A DNA stretch of 64,000 nt from an uncultured Burkholderiales bacterium (GTDB lineage Bacteria > Pseudomonadota > Gammaproteobacteria > Burkholderiales > Burkholderiaceae_C), in contig CAMFGY010000011.1 of the NCBI GenBank assembly GCA_945952065.1, positions 1 through 64,000 on the forward strand, read 5' to 3'. The position numbers were made by a program, and so were the translations under genes. Positions 26,258-33,960 of this stretch are shown here, piece by piece; position 1 is the first letter of the stretch; the number at the start of each line of letters is the position of its first letter. The notes under the pieces were generated by a model. It did no database searches and was not told where the DNA came from. It saw only the letters and a program-made list of their open reading frames with translations.

Positions 26258-26839
26258 TCAAATTTGACGCTTGGCGGGGCTGATTGCCCAAGCGGCACTG
26301 ACCCACAAAATGAGCCCGGCGCCAACGCAGCCCACCGAACTGCCAGGTCCAGCGGGTGCGAGCAGGGGGTAGCCCGCCGCGAGCAGCATCATGGCTGCAC
26401 CGGTAAGGAAGTGCGGCCGGTAGCTGAACAGGCGGGCAAGCGGGATGAAATGGGCGCCAATGATGAAGATGGCAGCAGGAATCGCCCACTGAGCCAAGCC
26501 CTGATTGGCCAGAACATTGGTAATGACGAGCAGCAGCACCCATTGCCCGACATTCACCATTCGAAACGAACGCCGTTGGCGACGCTTCTCCGGTGTTTCT
26601 GACACCGCCTTGAGCGCAGGCGCGTGAAATCGATAGGCTCGGTAGACGAGCCCGAGCAGGCCCAGTGTTGCAAAGCCAATCACCAAGCAGGGGACAAACG
26701 GCGCGACGAAGAATTTTTGCGCCCAAAGAATGAACCAAGCCCCACCAAAAAGGCTGAAGAACATGGCGCCTTTGGCACGGCTTGCTTGCGAGGCGACGGC
26801 ACCCGATGGTTGGAGATTGCTGTTGTTGTTGCTATTCAT
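26258..26839 (-). CDS. Multi-span membrane protein of unknown function
   Basis: A 193-residue protein with a polar Asn/Ser-rich N-terminus (1-25) and five or six hydrophobic segments; a basic loop EKRRQRRSFR is near 83-92. I do not recognise a family with confidence. Its base composition is slightly less GC-biased than neighbouring genes. It is upstream of, and in the same direction as, leuL-leuA, but the palindrome and promoter between them suggest separate transcription. Confidence 0.7.
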   Translation of the reverse strand: MNSNNNSNLQPSGAVASQASRAKGAMFFSLFGGAWFILWAQKFFVAPFVPCLVIGFATLGLLGLVYRAYRFHAPALKAVSETPEKRRQRRSFRMVNVGQWVLLLVITNVLANQGLAQWAIPAAIFIIGAHFIPLARLFSYRPHFLTGAAMMLLAAGYPLLAPAGPGSSVGCVGAGLILWVSAAWAISPAKRQI

Positions 26840-27316
26840 GTCGAGAGAAAGTCGAGTGAGCGGGGAAAGGCGAGCTCTGCCCTTGAACGAGGCTGGCCAG
26901 CAGCGCCCCGGTCCACCGCCACGATTGATTCAGCCGGCGCGCGGCGGAACTTTCATTTTTTGAGGCAGGGCGGAGTCGTCGGTGGATTGAATCGCTACGC
27001 CAGCGATTGCGCGGCGCCCGGGCGATTGTGCCGCTTGTTGATCCCGTGACTGGGCTCGCGTCTGTTCAAAGCCTGCGTTCTGCCTCGGGCGCAAGCAAGA
27101 AGATTCAGTCGGCTCAGACGCTTGTCGTGCCCGCGACTGGCAAACACCGGCTCCACGGTGGCCATGAGCCGGCGTATGCGTCAAGGCGGCCAAGGCCAAC
27201 GCCATCGCGCAATGCCCCCGCCCAAAACAAGACGCCGGCCCCCCGGTGCTTGACGCACCTGAGAGGCCGGCGCCGTGCTTGGCGCAGCTGAATTCAGTGC
27301 CGCACCAAGGCTCTCA
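26840..27316. other. Intergenic stretch, no firm gene
   Basis: This 477-bp region lies between the membrane protein and the glycerophosphodiesterase. It contains one doubtful minus-strand ORF (26930-27205) and, near 27232-27275, a nested hairpin (GCCGGCC/GGCCGGC outside, GGTGC/GCACC inside) that may end the minus-strand glycerophosphodiesterase transcript. No clear promoter elements were seen. Confidence 0.5.
26930..27205 (-). CDS. Doubtful ORF with short hydrophobic start
   Basis: A 91-residue frame beginning MALALAALTHTPAHG, then rich in Arg, Gln, Ser and Ala. The hydrophobic start is too short for a clear signal peptide, and no motif is recognised. It is the only sizeable frame in this gap on this strand. 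A GGGGG stretch some bases upstream could be a ribosome site. It may be non-coding. Confidence 0.2.
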   Translation of the reverse strand: MALALAALTHTPAHGHRGAGVCQSRARQASEPTESSCLRPRQNAGFEQTRAQSRDQQAAQSPGRRAIAGVAIQSTDDSALPQKMKVPPRAG

Positions 27317-28621
27317 TCAAACGGCTTGCACCGGCTTGCGGCGGCGCGCCACGGCCAGCACGCCGGCCAGGCCGCCCAGCATCAGGGCATAGGTCTGGGG
27401 CTCGGGCACGGCCAGGGCGGACACGGCAGCCACGCCCAGATCGGGTTGGTCGGTGAAGAAGCCGTCCATGCCCAGGTCCACAAAGGCCTTCACTTGGCCG
27501 GCCATATTGCCGAAGGCTGCGGGGTCGGCGCTGCTGTCGAACTCATTGGGCAGGAAGACGTTCTCGGCGCGGAAGGTCCAGCCATGCACCGCCAAGCCGC
27601 GCTTGTGCGCGTTGGCGATCAGTTGCGTGGGGCTGCCCAGCTTGCCGCCCACCAGGGTGATCATCAGATTGGTGTTGGCGCCCACGCCATCGGCATAGGC
27701 CTTGATGGCGTCCAGGCCGGCAGCGGAAGCCAGCTCAGCGTAGCTGCGGCTGTCGTCAAACGGCGTGCCGCTGCCGTTGAGCAATTGCACGATTTTGATG
27801 TCGGTCTTGCTGTTGATGTATTCGAGGTTGTGCACCTCGAAGGACTGGATGAAGACCGGCGCATTGCGGTCATTGCCGTAGTTGGCGTGCAGCACTTCCA
27901 CCAACTTGTCTTCCATGCGCTTCAGACCGTTGGCGTCGGTGAAGTTCTTGAAGTAGCTGGGGTGCTTGGTTTCGGGATAGATGCCGATGGTGCGGCCGGT
28001 CTCCAGCGACTTGGCCTTGGCCAGATCGATCACTTCTTGCAGGGTGGGGATCACCAGCTTGTCGTTGTAGGCGTTGTTGCCCACGCGCAGATCACGCAGA
28101 CGCTCTTGCGCACGGATGTCGGCGCGGATCTCGGCGGCGGTGAAGTCTTCGGCGAACCAGCCACCGACCTTTTGGCCGTCCACGGTCTTGACGGTCAAGC
28201 GGCCGGCGTACTTGTCGAGCTGCCAGACATTGGTGCTGCTGTCGGTGCGGTTCAGCACCGGCGCGCCGTTCACCATCTTGATGCTGCCATCGGCATTCAG
28301 GTCCACACGCGCCAACAGCGGCTCGTGGCGGGCGATCAGCTCGCCGTCCTTGGTCATGACCAAGTCGGGCTCGATGTAGTTGGCGCCTTGCGCAATGGCC
28401 AGCTCATACGAGGCCAGCGTGTGCTCGGGCCGATAGCCCGATGCACCGCGATGGCCGATGACGATGGGTGCATCGCCCGTCAGCGTGTTCCAGACCTTGG
28501 CGGGCAAGGCTTGCTGGCGCGAGCCGTAGATATCGCCTTGGGCCATGGCCAGGGTGCTGCTGCCGGCCAGGCCTGCGCAGATGGCCGCCACAGCGGCCAG
28601 ACGGTGAGAATGCTTGTTCAT
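27317..28621 (-). CDS. Secreted PEP-CTERM glycerophosphodiester phosphodiesterase
   Basis: A 434-residue enzyme of the GDPD family, expected to release glycerol-3-phosphate from deacylated phospholipids. It has a signal peptide (1-28) and the catalytic residues in VIGHRGASGYRPEHTL (His57, Arg58, Glu66), Glu84 and Asp86 in YIEPDLV, and His99. The last 30 residues are a PEP-CTERM sorting signal: VPEP, a hydrophobic span and ARRRKP. It should therefore be exported and processed by an exosortase. It is divergent from a PEP-CTERM phytase. Confidence 0.93.
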   Translation of the reverse strand: MNKHSHRLAAVAAICAGLAGSSTLAMAQGDIYGSRQQALPAKVWNTLTGDAPIVIGHRGASGYRPEHTLASYELAIAQGANYIEPDLVMTKDGELIARHEPLLARVDLNADGSIKMVNGAPVLNRTDSSTNVWQLDKYAGRLTVKTVDGQKVGGWFAEDFTAAEIRADIRAQERLRDLRVGNNAYNDKLVIPTLQEVIDLAKAKSLETGRTIGIYPETKHPSYFKNFTDANGLKRMEDKLVEVLHANYGNDRNAPVFIQSFEVHNLEYINSKTDIKIVQLLNGSGTPFDDSRSYAELASAAGLDAIKAYADGVGANTNLMITLVGGKLGSPTQLIANAHKRGLAVHGWTFRAENVFLPNEFDSSADPAAFGNMAGQVKAFVDLGMDGFFTDQPDLGVAAVSALAVPEPQTYALMLGGLAGVLAVARRRKPVQAV

Positions 28622-28930
28622 GAGCAGGGCTCCTTGGTTTGGACATGTTCAATGGGCTGAGCATCGAAGGAATCGATGACAAGGCCATGAAGCGGCAAAG
28701 CCCTTGTTCGATGCGCGCCCATGCGGCGGCAGGCCCGCGCCAAGGCCGCCCACATGCTCAGGGATTGCCCTTGAACTGTTTGGATCAAGCCCGCGACACG
28801 CCCAGGCCATGTGGGGGCGATAAGGTCGGCCCAGACGCATGGGCAATGCGGCCCACCCTCACTGCGCGCGCTCCGCCCTTTTTTCTTTCATCCATTCTCA
28901 ATCGTCCTTGCTCACCGGAGCTTTGAAGCC
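28622..28930. other. Divergent control region between GDPD and phytase
   Basis: This 309-bp gap separates two divergent phosphate-scavenging genes and should hold both promoters. A weak Pho-box-like sequence is noted at 28676-28693. A GGAG ribosome site at 28917-28920 serves the phytase. No convincing -35/-10 pairs were identified by eye. Confidence 0.5.
28676..28693 (-). promoter_or_regulatory. Weak Pho-box-like sequence
   Basis: The minus strand reads GCTTCATGGCCTTGTCAT. Compared with the PhoB direct repeat CTGTCAT-N4-CTGTCAT, the second half matches 6 of 7 and the first 4 of 7, with correct 4-base spacing. It lies 55-72 bp upstream of the GDPD start. The match is only suggestive; the function of both flanking genes is what makes it worth listing. 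Confidence 0.25.
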
Positions 28931-30241
28931 ATGACCACGCCTCTTCGCCTGCGCGCCCTCGCGCTTTGCACCGCCTTGTTGGCCGCCAGCCTGCAGGCCC
29001 AAGCCGCCTCGGCCGTGATTGAAACGCCCACGATCGACAGCAGCGGTGATGCCGATGACCCGGCTGTTTGGCTCAACCCCTTCGATGCTTCCAAAAGCCT
29101 GGTGATCACCTCGGTCAAAAACGCCGGCTTGCGCGTGTATGACCTGAACGGCCAGCAGCTGCAAAGCTTTTTGCCCCCCGGCAAGATCGATGGCGTGGCC
29201 AGCCGTCTGAACAATGTGGATGTGCAGTACAACTTCCGCATGGCCGATGGCAGCCGCGCCGACCTGGCCATCTACAGCGACCGCGGCCAAGACACGCTGC
29301 GCGTCTTCAAGATCAACGCCAGCGGCACACCGCTGAGCGAGGTGACCGGCTACAACCGCCTCTTCCCACAGCAGCCTTTGGCCAATCAAGCCACCGGCTA
29401 CGGCCTGACGCTGTGGCGCGACCAAGCCAATGACAAGCTCTACAGCCTGGTGGCCCAGCGCGGCGGCAGCGGCGCGGGCGGCGCCGTCAAGGGCCACAGC
29501 GTGGCCCAGTTCGAAATGATTGCCACCCCGGACGGCAAGGTCAGTTCGCAGCTGGTGCGCAGCTGGGACCTGCCCACCAGCTACAAAGGCCAAAGCCTGC
29601 TGAGCGGCATTGACAGCACCGGCTCCAGCTACTCGCCGCAGTCCGAAGGCATGGTGGTGGACCAACAAACCGGCATGCTTTACGTCGGCCAAGAAGACGT
29701 GGGCATTTGGGGCATTGACCTCAACAGCGGCACGCTGGGCGCCAAGCCCTTGATCGAAACCAAGAACTTCGACCCCAACAGCCCGCTGACTCCCGACGTG
29801 GAAGGCCTGACGATTCGCTATGCCAAGAATGGCGAAGGCGTGATCCTGGCCTCCAGCCAGGGCGACAGCAGCTTCGCCGCCTTCAACCGCAAGGGCTTTG
29901 GCTATTTGGGCAGCTTCAGCGTCGGCGCCGGCGCGCATGACGCGGTGGAGCACTCCGACGGTGCCGATGTCACCAGCTTTGCTCTGCCGGGTTTTGAAGA
30001 CGGCGTCTTCATCACCCAAGACGGCGAGAACCTCAACAACGGCGCCCTGGCCGGCACCAACTTCAAATACGTGAAATGGTCCGACCTGGCCAAGGACCAC
30101 GCCTTCTTGGCGCCTTACGCCAAGATCGACCCCGACTTTGACCCGCGCAATGTGGCTGCGGTGCCGGAGCCGAGCAGCGTCGCCCTGCTGATCGGCGGCC
30201 TCACCACGCTGGGCCTGATGGCTCGCCGCCGCCGGGCTTGA
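28931..30241 (+). CDS. Secreted PEP-CTERM beta-propeller phytase
   Basis: A 436-residue enzyme that would release phosphate from phytate in a calcium-dependent way. It has a signal peptide (1-27), then the phytase sequence SSGDADDPAVWLNP, SLVITSVKNAGLRVYDLNGQ, RADLAIYSDRG and QSEGMVVDQQTGMLYVGQED (Ca-binding acidic residues). The last 26 residues are VPEP, a hydrophobic span and ARRRRA: a PEP-CTERM anchor. The ATG at 28931 follows GGAG by 10 bases. It forms a divergent scavenging pair with the GDPD. Confidence 0.93.
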   Translation: MTTPLRLRALALCTALLAASLQAQAASAVIETPTIDSSGDADDPAVWLNPFDASKSLVITSVKNAGLRVYDLNGQQLQSFLPPGKIDGVASRLNNVDVQYNFRMADGSRADLAIYSDRGQDTLRVFKINASGTPLSEVTGYNRLFPQQPLANQATGYGLTLWRDQANDKLYSLVAQRGGSGAGGAVKGHSVAQFEMIATPDGKVSSQLVRSWDLPTSYKGQSLLSGIDSTGSSYSPQSEGMVVDQQTGMLYVGQEDVGIWGIDLNSGTLGAKPLIETKNFDPNSPLTPDVEGLTIRYAKNGEGVILASSQGDSSFAAFNRKGFGYLGSFSVGAGAHDAVEHSDGADVTSFALPGFEDGVFITQDGENLNNGALAGTNFKYVKWSDLAKDHAFLAPYAKIDPDFDPRNVAAVPEPSSVALLIGGLTTLGLMARRRRA

Positions 30242-30276
30242 TTGAAAGCTGGCTGAGGCCTGGCTGAGGCCTTCGG

Positions 30277-30298
30277 AGGGGCGTCAATGGTCGCCCCT
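30277..30298. terminator. Hairpin between phytase and GST genes
   Basis: AGGGGCG (30277-30283) pairs with CGCCCCT (30292-30298) around an 8-base loop. It lies between two convergent genes and probably serves as a terminator; the U tract is short. Just upstream, CTGGCTGAGGC occurs twice in tandem (about 30249-30270). Confidence 0.5.
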
Positions 30299-30312
30299 TC
30301 AAGCGCCTGCGG

Positions 30313-30933
30313 TCAGGCCGCAAATTTGGCGTAATAGGCCTGCACCGCCGGCAGCTGCTCAATGCGCTGCTGATGCGCGTTCAATGCCGGCGCCACCTGG
30401 GCCACCAAATCGCGCGGCACATGGTCGAGCCGGCCGGAGTTGAGCCCGCGCACATCGACAAACACCTTCAGGTCGGCCACCGTCAAGCGCTGGTCGGCAA
30501 AGTACTCGCCGCCATGGGCCAGGAGCTGCTTTTCCAGCCAGCGCAAATACACCGGCATAGAGCCGTTCACCAGCGCCAGCCGGGCCTGCTTTTGCTCCTC
30601 GCCCGTCATGCGGAAGGTGGGGCTGAGCCGGACGGAGGCCTCTTCCACCACATACATCACCTCGTCGCACAACAGAGCTTGAAAAGGGTCTTGCGGATAC
30701 AGCCCGGCCAGCTTGCCCGCATAACGCAGGATCGCATCGCACTGCGTCACCTGCACCCCGTCCACTTGCAACACAGGCACCTGCCCGAAGGGCGTGTTCT
30801 TGCGCACGGTTTCAAACTCGGGGAACTTGAAGCGGTGGTCTTCAAAGGGCACGCCGCCCAAATGGAAGGCCAAACGCACCGGCTCGGCGCGGCCCCCGTG
30901 AACATCGAAGTAGCTCAAATGGAGTTGGGCCAT
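30313..30933 (-). CDS. Glutathione S-transferase (sigma/prostaglandin-synthase-like)
   Basis: A 206-residue cytosolic GST. The thioredoxin-fold N-terminus begins QLHLSYFDVHGGRAEPVRLAF with the catalytic Tyr at 8, and FGQVPVLQVDGVQVTQCDAILRY is the glutathione-binding strand-helix. The helical C-domain follows (RLTVADLKVF). This is closer to sigma-class enzymes than to the usual bacterial beta class. The physiological substrate is unknown. Confidence 0.92.
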   Translation of the reverse strand: MAQLHLSYFDVHGGRAEPVRLAFHLGGVPFEDHRFKFPEFETVRKNTPFGQVPVLQVDGVQVTQCDAILRYAGKLAGLYPQDPFQALLCDEVMYVVEEASVRLSPTFRMTGEEQKQARLALVNGSMPVYLRWLEKQLLAHGGEYFADQRLTVADLKVFVDVRGLNSGRLDHVPRDLVAQVAPALNAHQQRIEQLPAVQAYYAKFAA

Positions 30934-31115
30934 GGTGAGAGGTCTCCTGCAAAACGTTGAAACAAAGCATTGGGGCGGGGCATCAGGAACGCCCGGCCGC
31001 CAGCGGTCATCCTAAGCCTTGACCCGCCGGCTTTGATACAGCACTTGTGCGCATGCGGGCCTTGGCAGCCGACCCGCCCCGTGCAGCGCCATCTTGCTGG
31101 GTTACCCTTCGCGCC

Positions 31116-32897
31116 ATGAGCACCTTGCACCCCTTCAAAAAACTGCTGGCCTATGCCCAGGGCCACCGGCGCGACATCCGTCTGGCCACGCTGTACTCCA
31201 TCCTCAACAAGTTCTTTGACATCCTGCCGGAGGTGCTGATCGGCGCTGCGGTGGATGTGGTGGTGCGCGGCGAACAGAGTTTTTTGGCCAAAAACATCTT
31301 GGTCAATGTCGGCATCACCGACACCTGGCAGCAGTTGCTGGTGCTGGGCGCGTTGAATGTGTTGGTGTGGATGGGCGAATCGGGCTTTGAGTATTTGCTG
31401 GAGCTGAAGTGGCGCGGGCTGGCGCAAAACATTCAGCACGAGTTGCGCCTGGACACCTACCGCCATGTGCAAAAGCTCGAGCTCAGTTACTTCGAAAACC
31501 AGCGCACCGGGGCGCTGATGTCGGTGCTGAATGACGACATCAACCAGTTGGAGCGCTTTTTGAACGGCGGCGCCAACCAAATCATCCAGGTGGTGTGCTC
31601 CTCGCTGATGGTGAGCGCGGTGTTTTTCGCGCTGCAGCCCGGGTTGGCGGTGATCGCCCTGCTGCCGGTGCCGGCGATTCTGTTCGGCACCTTCTGGTTC
31701 CAGAAACGCTTGGCGCCGCGCTATGCGGTGGTGCGCGAAGCAGCCGGCGATGTCTCGGCCCGGCTCAACAACAATCTGCTCGGCCTGCCCACCATCAAGG
31801 CCTTTGCCACCGAGAACTTGGAGGCCGCCCATATCGAGGAGGCCAGCCGCGGCTATTTGCAGTCCAACGCCAGCGCCATCCGCCTGAGCTCGGCCATCAC
31901 GCCGGTGATCCGCATGGGCATCTTGGCGGGCTTCACCGCCACCTTGATTTACGGCGGCTGGCTGACGATTCATGGCGACTTGGCCGTGGGCGCGTATTCG
32001 GTGCTGGTGTTTCTGACCCAGCGCCTGCTCTGGCCGCTGACCCGGCTGGCTGAGGTGGCCGATATGTACCAGCGCTCCATGGCCGCCGCACAGCGCGCCC
32101 TGGGGCTTTTGGACACGCCCATTCGCATCGCCTACGAGGGCGAGCATTTCCCGGTCAGCCAGGCGCGCGCGGCGCTGCGTTTTGAGGACGTCAGCTTCGC
32201 CTATGCCGATCAGCCCACCTTGCAAGGCCTGAACCTGGAAATACCCGCCGGCCAAACCATCGCCTTTGTGGGCAGCACCGGCTCAGGCAAGTCCACCCTG
32301 GTCAAGCTGCTGCTGCGCTTTTACGAGCCGCAGCAAGGGCGCATCTGGTTTGACGGCAAGCCCATCGCCGAGCTGAATTTGCAAGACCTGCGCCGCGCCA
32401 TCGGCTATGTGGCGCAAGACAGCTTTCTCACCGACGGCAGCATCGCCGAGAACATTGCCTACGGCATGGCCGAGGCCAGCGATGCGCAAATCCATGAAGC
32501 GGCGCGCTTGTCAGAGAGCCTGGAGTTCATCGAGCGTTTGCCGCTGGGCTTTGCCACCCGAGTGGGCGAGCGCGGCCAAAAGCTCAGCGGTGGCCAGCGT
32601 CAACGCCTGGCCCTGGCCCGTGCGATTTTGAAGAACCCGCCGCTGCTCATCTTGGACGAAGCCACCAGCGCGGTGGACAACGAAACCGAGGCCGCCATCC
32701 AGCGCTCACTGAATGTGGTGAGCCAGGGCCGCACCACGCTGGTGATCGCCCACCGCCTGTCCACCGTGCGCCAAGCCCATTGCATCCATCTGCTGGAACG
32801 CGGCCGCATTGTGGAAAGCGGCACCCACGAGGAGCTGCTGGCGCGCGGCGGCGCCTATGCGGCGCTGTGGCGGCTGCAGACCGGCGAGCTGGCCTGA
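31116..32897 (+). CDS. ABC exporter (fused membrane and ATPase domains)
   Basis: A 593-residue half-transporter. Residues 1-325 form the six-span exporter domain and 345-593 the ATPase with Walker A GSTGSGKST, signature LSGGQRQRLALARAI, Walker B LLILDEATS and the H-loop IAHRLST. It would act as a homodimer. The membrane domain resembles lipid/drug exporters of the MsbA/LmrA type. The start at 31116 is the first ATG that gives a normal exporter N-terminus. Substrate unknown. Confidence 0.92.
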   Translation: MSTLHPFKKLLAYAQGHRRDIRLATLYSILNKFFDILPEVLIGAAVDVVVRGEQSFLAKNILVNVGITDTWQQLLVLGALNVLVWMGESGFEYLLELKWRGLAQNIQHELRLDTYRHVQKLELSYFENQRTGALMSVLNDDINQLERFLNGGANQIIQVVCSSLMVSAVFFALQPGLAVIALLPVPAILFGTFWFQKRLAPRYAVVREAAGDVSARLNNNLLGLPTIKAFATENLEAAHIEEASRGYLQSNASAIRLSSAITPVIRMGILAGFTATLIYGGWLTIHGDLAVGAYSVLVFLTQRLLWPLTRLAEVADMYQRSMAAAQRALGLLDTPIRIAYEGEHFPVSQARAALRFEDVSFAYADQPTLQGLNLEIPAGQTIAFVGSTGSGKSTLVKLLLRFYEPQQGRIWFDGKPIAELNLQDLRRAIGYVAQDSFLTDGSIAENIAYGMAEASDAQIHEAARLSESLEFIERLPLGFATRVGERGQKLSGGQRQRLALARAILKNPPLLILDEATSAVDNETEAAIQRSLNVVSQGRTTLVIAHRLSTVRQAHCIHLLERGRIVESGTHEELLARGGAYAALWRLQTGELA

Positions 32898-32907
32898 GGC
32901 TTTTTTG

Positions 32908-33960
32908 ATGCCCATGCCCTGCTCCGGTCTGCGCCACGCGCTGCGACAATTTTTCCTTGGCAGCGAACACATCAGCGGCCCGCGCGCGCAAATCCACGCG
33001 GCGCAGCTGGACGGCGCTGAGGGGCCACGCCGCTATCAGCTGGCTTTGCCCAGCGCCCGGCCTGCGGATGCAGCGCATGGCATGCGTCCCTTGGTCCTCT
33101 TGTTGCATGGCTTTGGCGCCACCGGCGCGCAGCTGCTGGGCCAAGGCTTTCCGCCCTCGCCCTTGGCGCATTGGCTGGAAATTTCGGAGCGCGAAGGCTG
33201 TGTGCTGGCCGCACCGGAGGGTACGGGCAAGAGCTGGAACGACGGCTTCGCCGATGCCAGCGCCAGCGCCAAGACGGACGATGTCCGCTTCATCCAGCGT
33301 TTGATCGATCACTTGATCGCCACACAAGCGGTCGACCCCGCGCGGGTCTATGTGATGGGCGTCTCCAAGGGCGGCATGATGAGTTTGCGTCTGGCTGCGG
33401 AGTTAGGCCCCAAGCTGGGGGCGTTTTGTGCCGTGCTGGCCTCGATGCCGCGCCACAGCCGCTACGCACCGCCCCGCCACGCCCTGCCGGCCATGTTTAT
33501 CGCCAGCCGCCATGACCCGCTGGTGCGCTACGAGGGCGGCAGCTTTCGCAAGAACCGGCGGCAGGCCGGCGAGATGCTAGGCATCGAGGCCTCGGTGGCC
33601 GTTTGGCGCAATTTGGCCGGCCTGAGCGAACCGGCGCGGTGCACCCCGATCGCAACGCGAAACCTGCCGCAGGCCCTGCCCCCAACAACAGCGCTCAGGC
33701 AGGACTGGGGCGACGACGGTGTGCCAGGAAGTTTGCAGGTCAGCCTGATCACCGTTGAAGGCAGCGGCCACACCGAGCCCAGCCCCACCCGGCGCTACCC
33801 GCGCTGGATCACAAGGCTTGTCGGCGCACAGAGCGCGGACTTTGAAACCGCCGAGCTGGCCTGGGCTTTCTTCAAGGACAAGGTCGGAACTCGCCCGCCA
33901 GCTCAGACGTCACCCGTCCAAACCAACACCCGCGAACGCCCGGCCGCTTTGGCGCCATAA
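32908..33960 (+). CDS. PHB-depolymerase/LpqC-like esterase
   Basis: A 350-residue alpha/beta hydrolase of the LpqC/feruloyl-esterase/PHB-depolymerase group. HGFG (67-70) forms the oxyanion hole, the nucleophile is Ser153 in GVSKGG, the acid is likely in SRHDPLV and the His in EGSGHTEPS. No signal peptide is evident. Its last 58 bases overlap the 3' end of the convergent GGDEF gene, so the extreme C-terminus (Thr/Pro/Ala-rich) is weakly constrained. It starts 10 bp after the ABC exporter, probably in the same operon. Confidence 0.85.
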   Translation: MPMPCSGLRHALRQFFLGSEHISGPRAQIHAAQLDGAEGPRRYQLALPSARPADAAHGMRPLVLLLHGFGATGAQLLGQGFPPSPLAHWLEISEREGCVLAAPEGTGKSWNDGFADASASAKTDDVRFIQRLIDHLIATQAVDPARVYVMGVSKGGMMSLRLAAELGPKLGAFCAVLASMPRHSRYAPPRHALPAMFIASRHDPLVRYEGGSFRKNRRQAGEMLGIEASVAVWRNLAGLSEPARCTPIATRNLPQALPPTTALRQDWGDDGVPGSLQVSLITVEGSGHTEPSPTRRYPRWITRLVGAQSADFETAELAWAFFKDKVGTRPPAQTSPVQTNTRERPAALAP

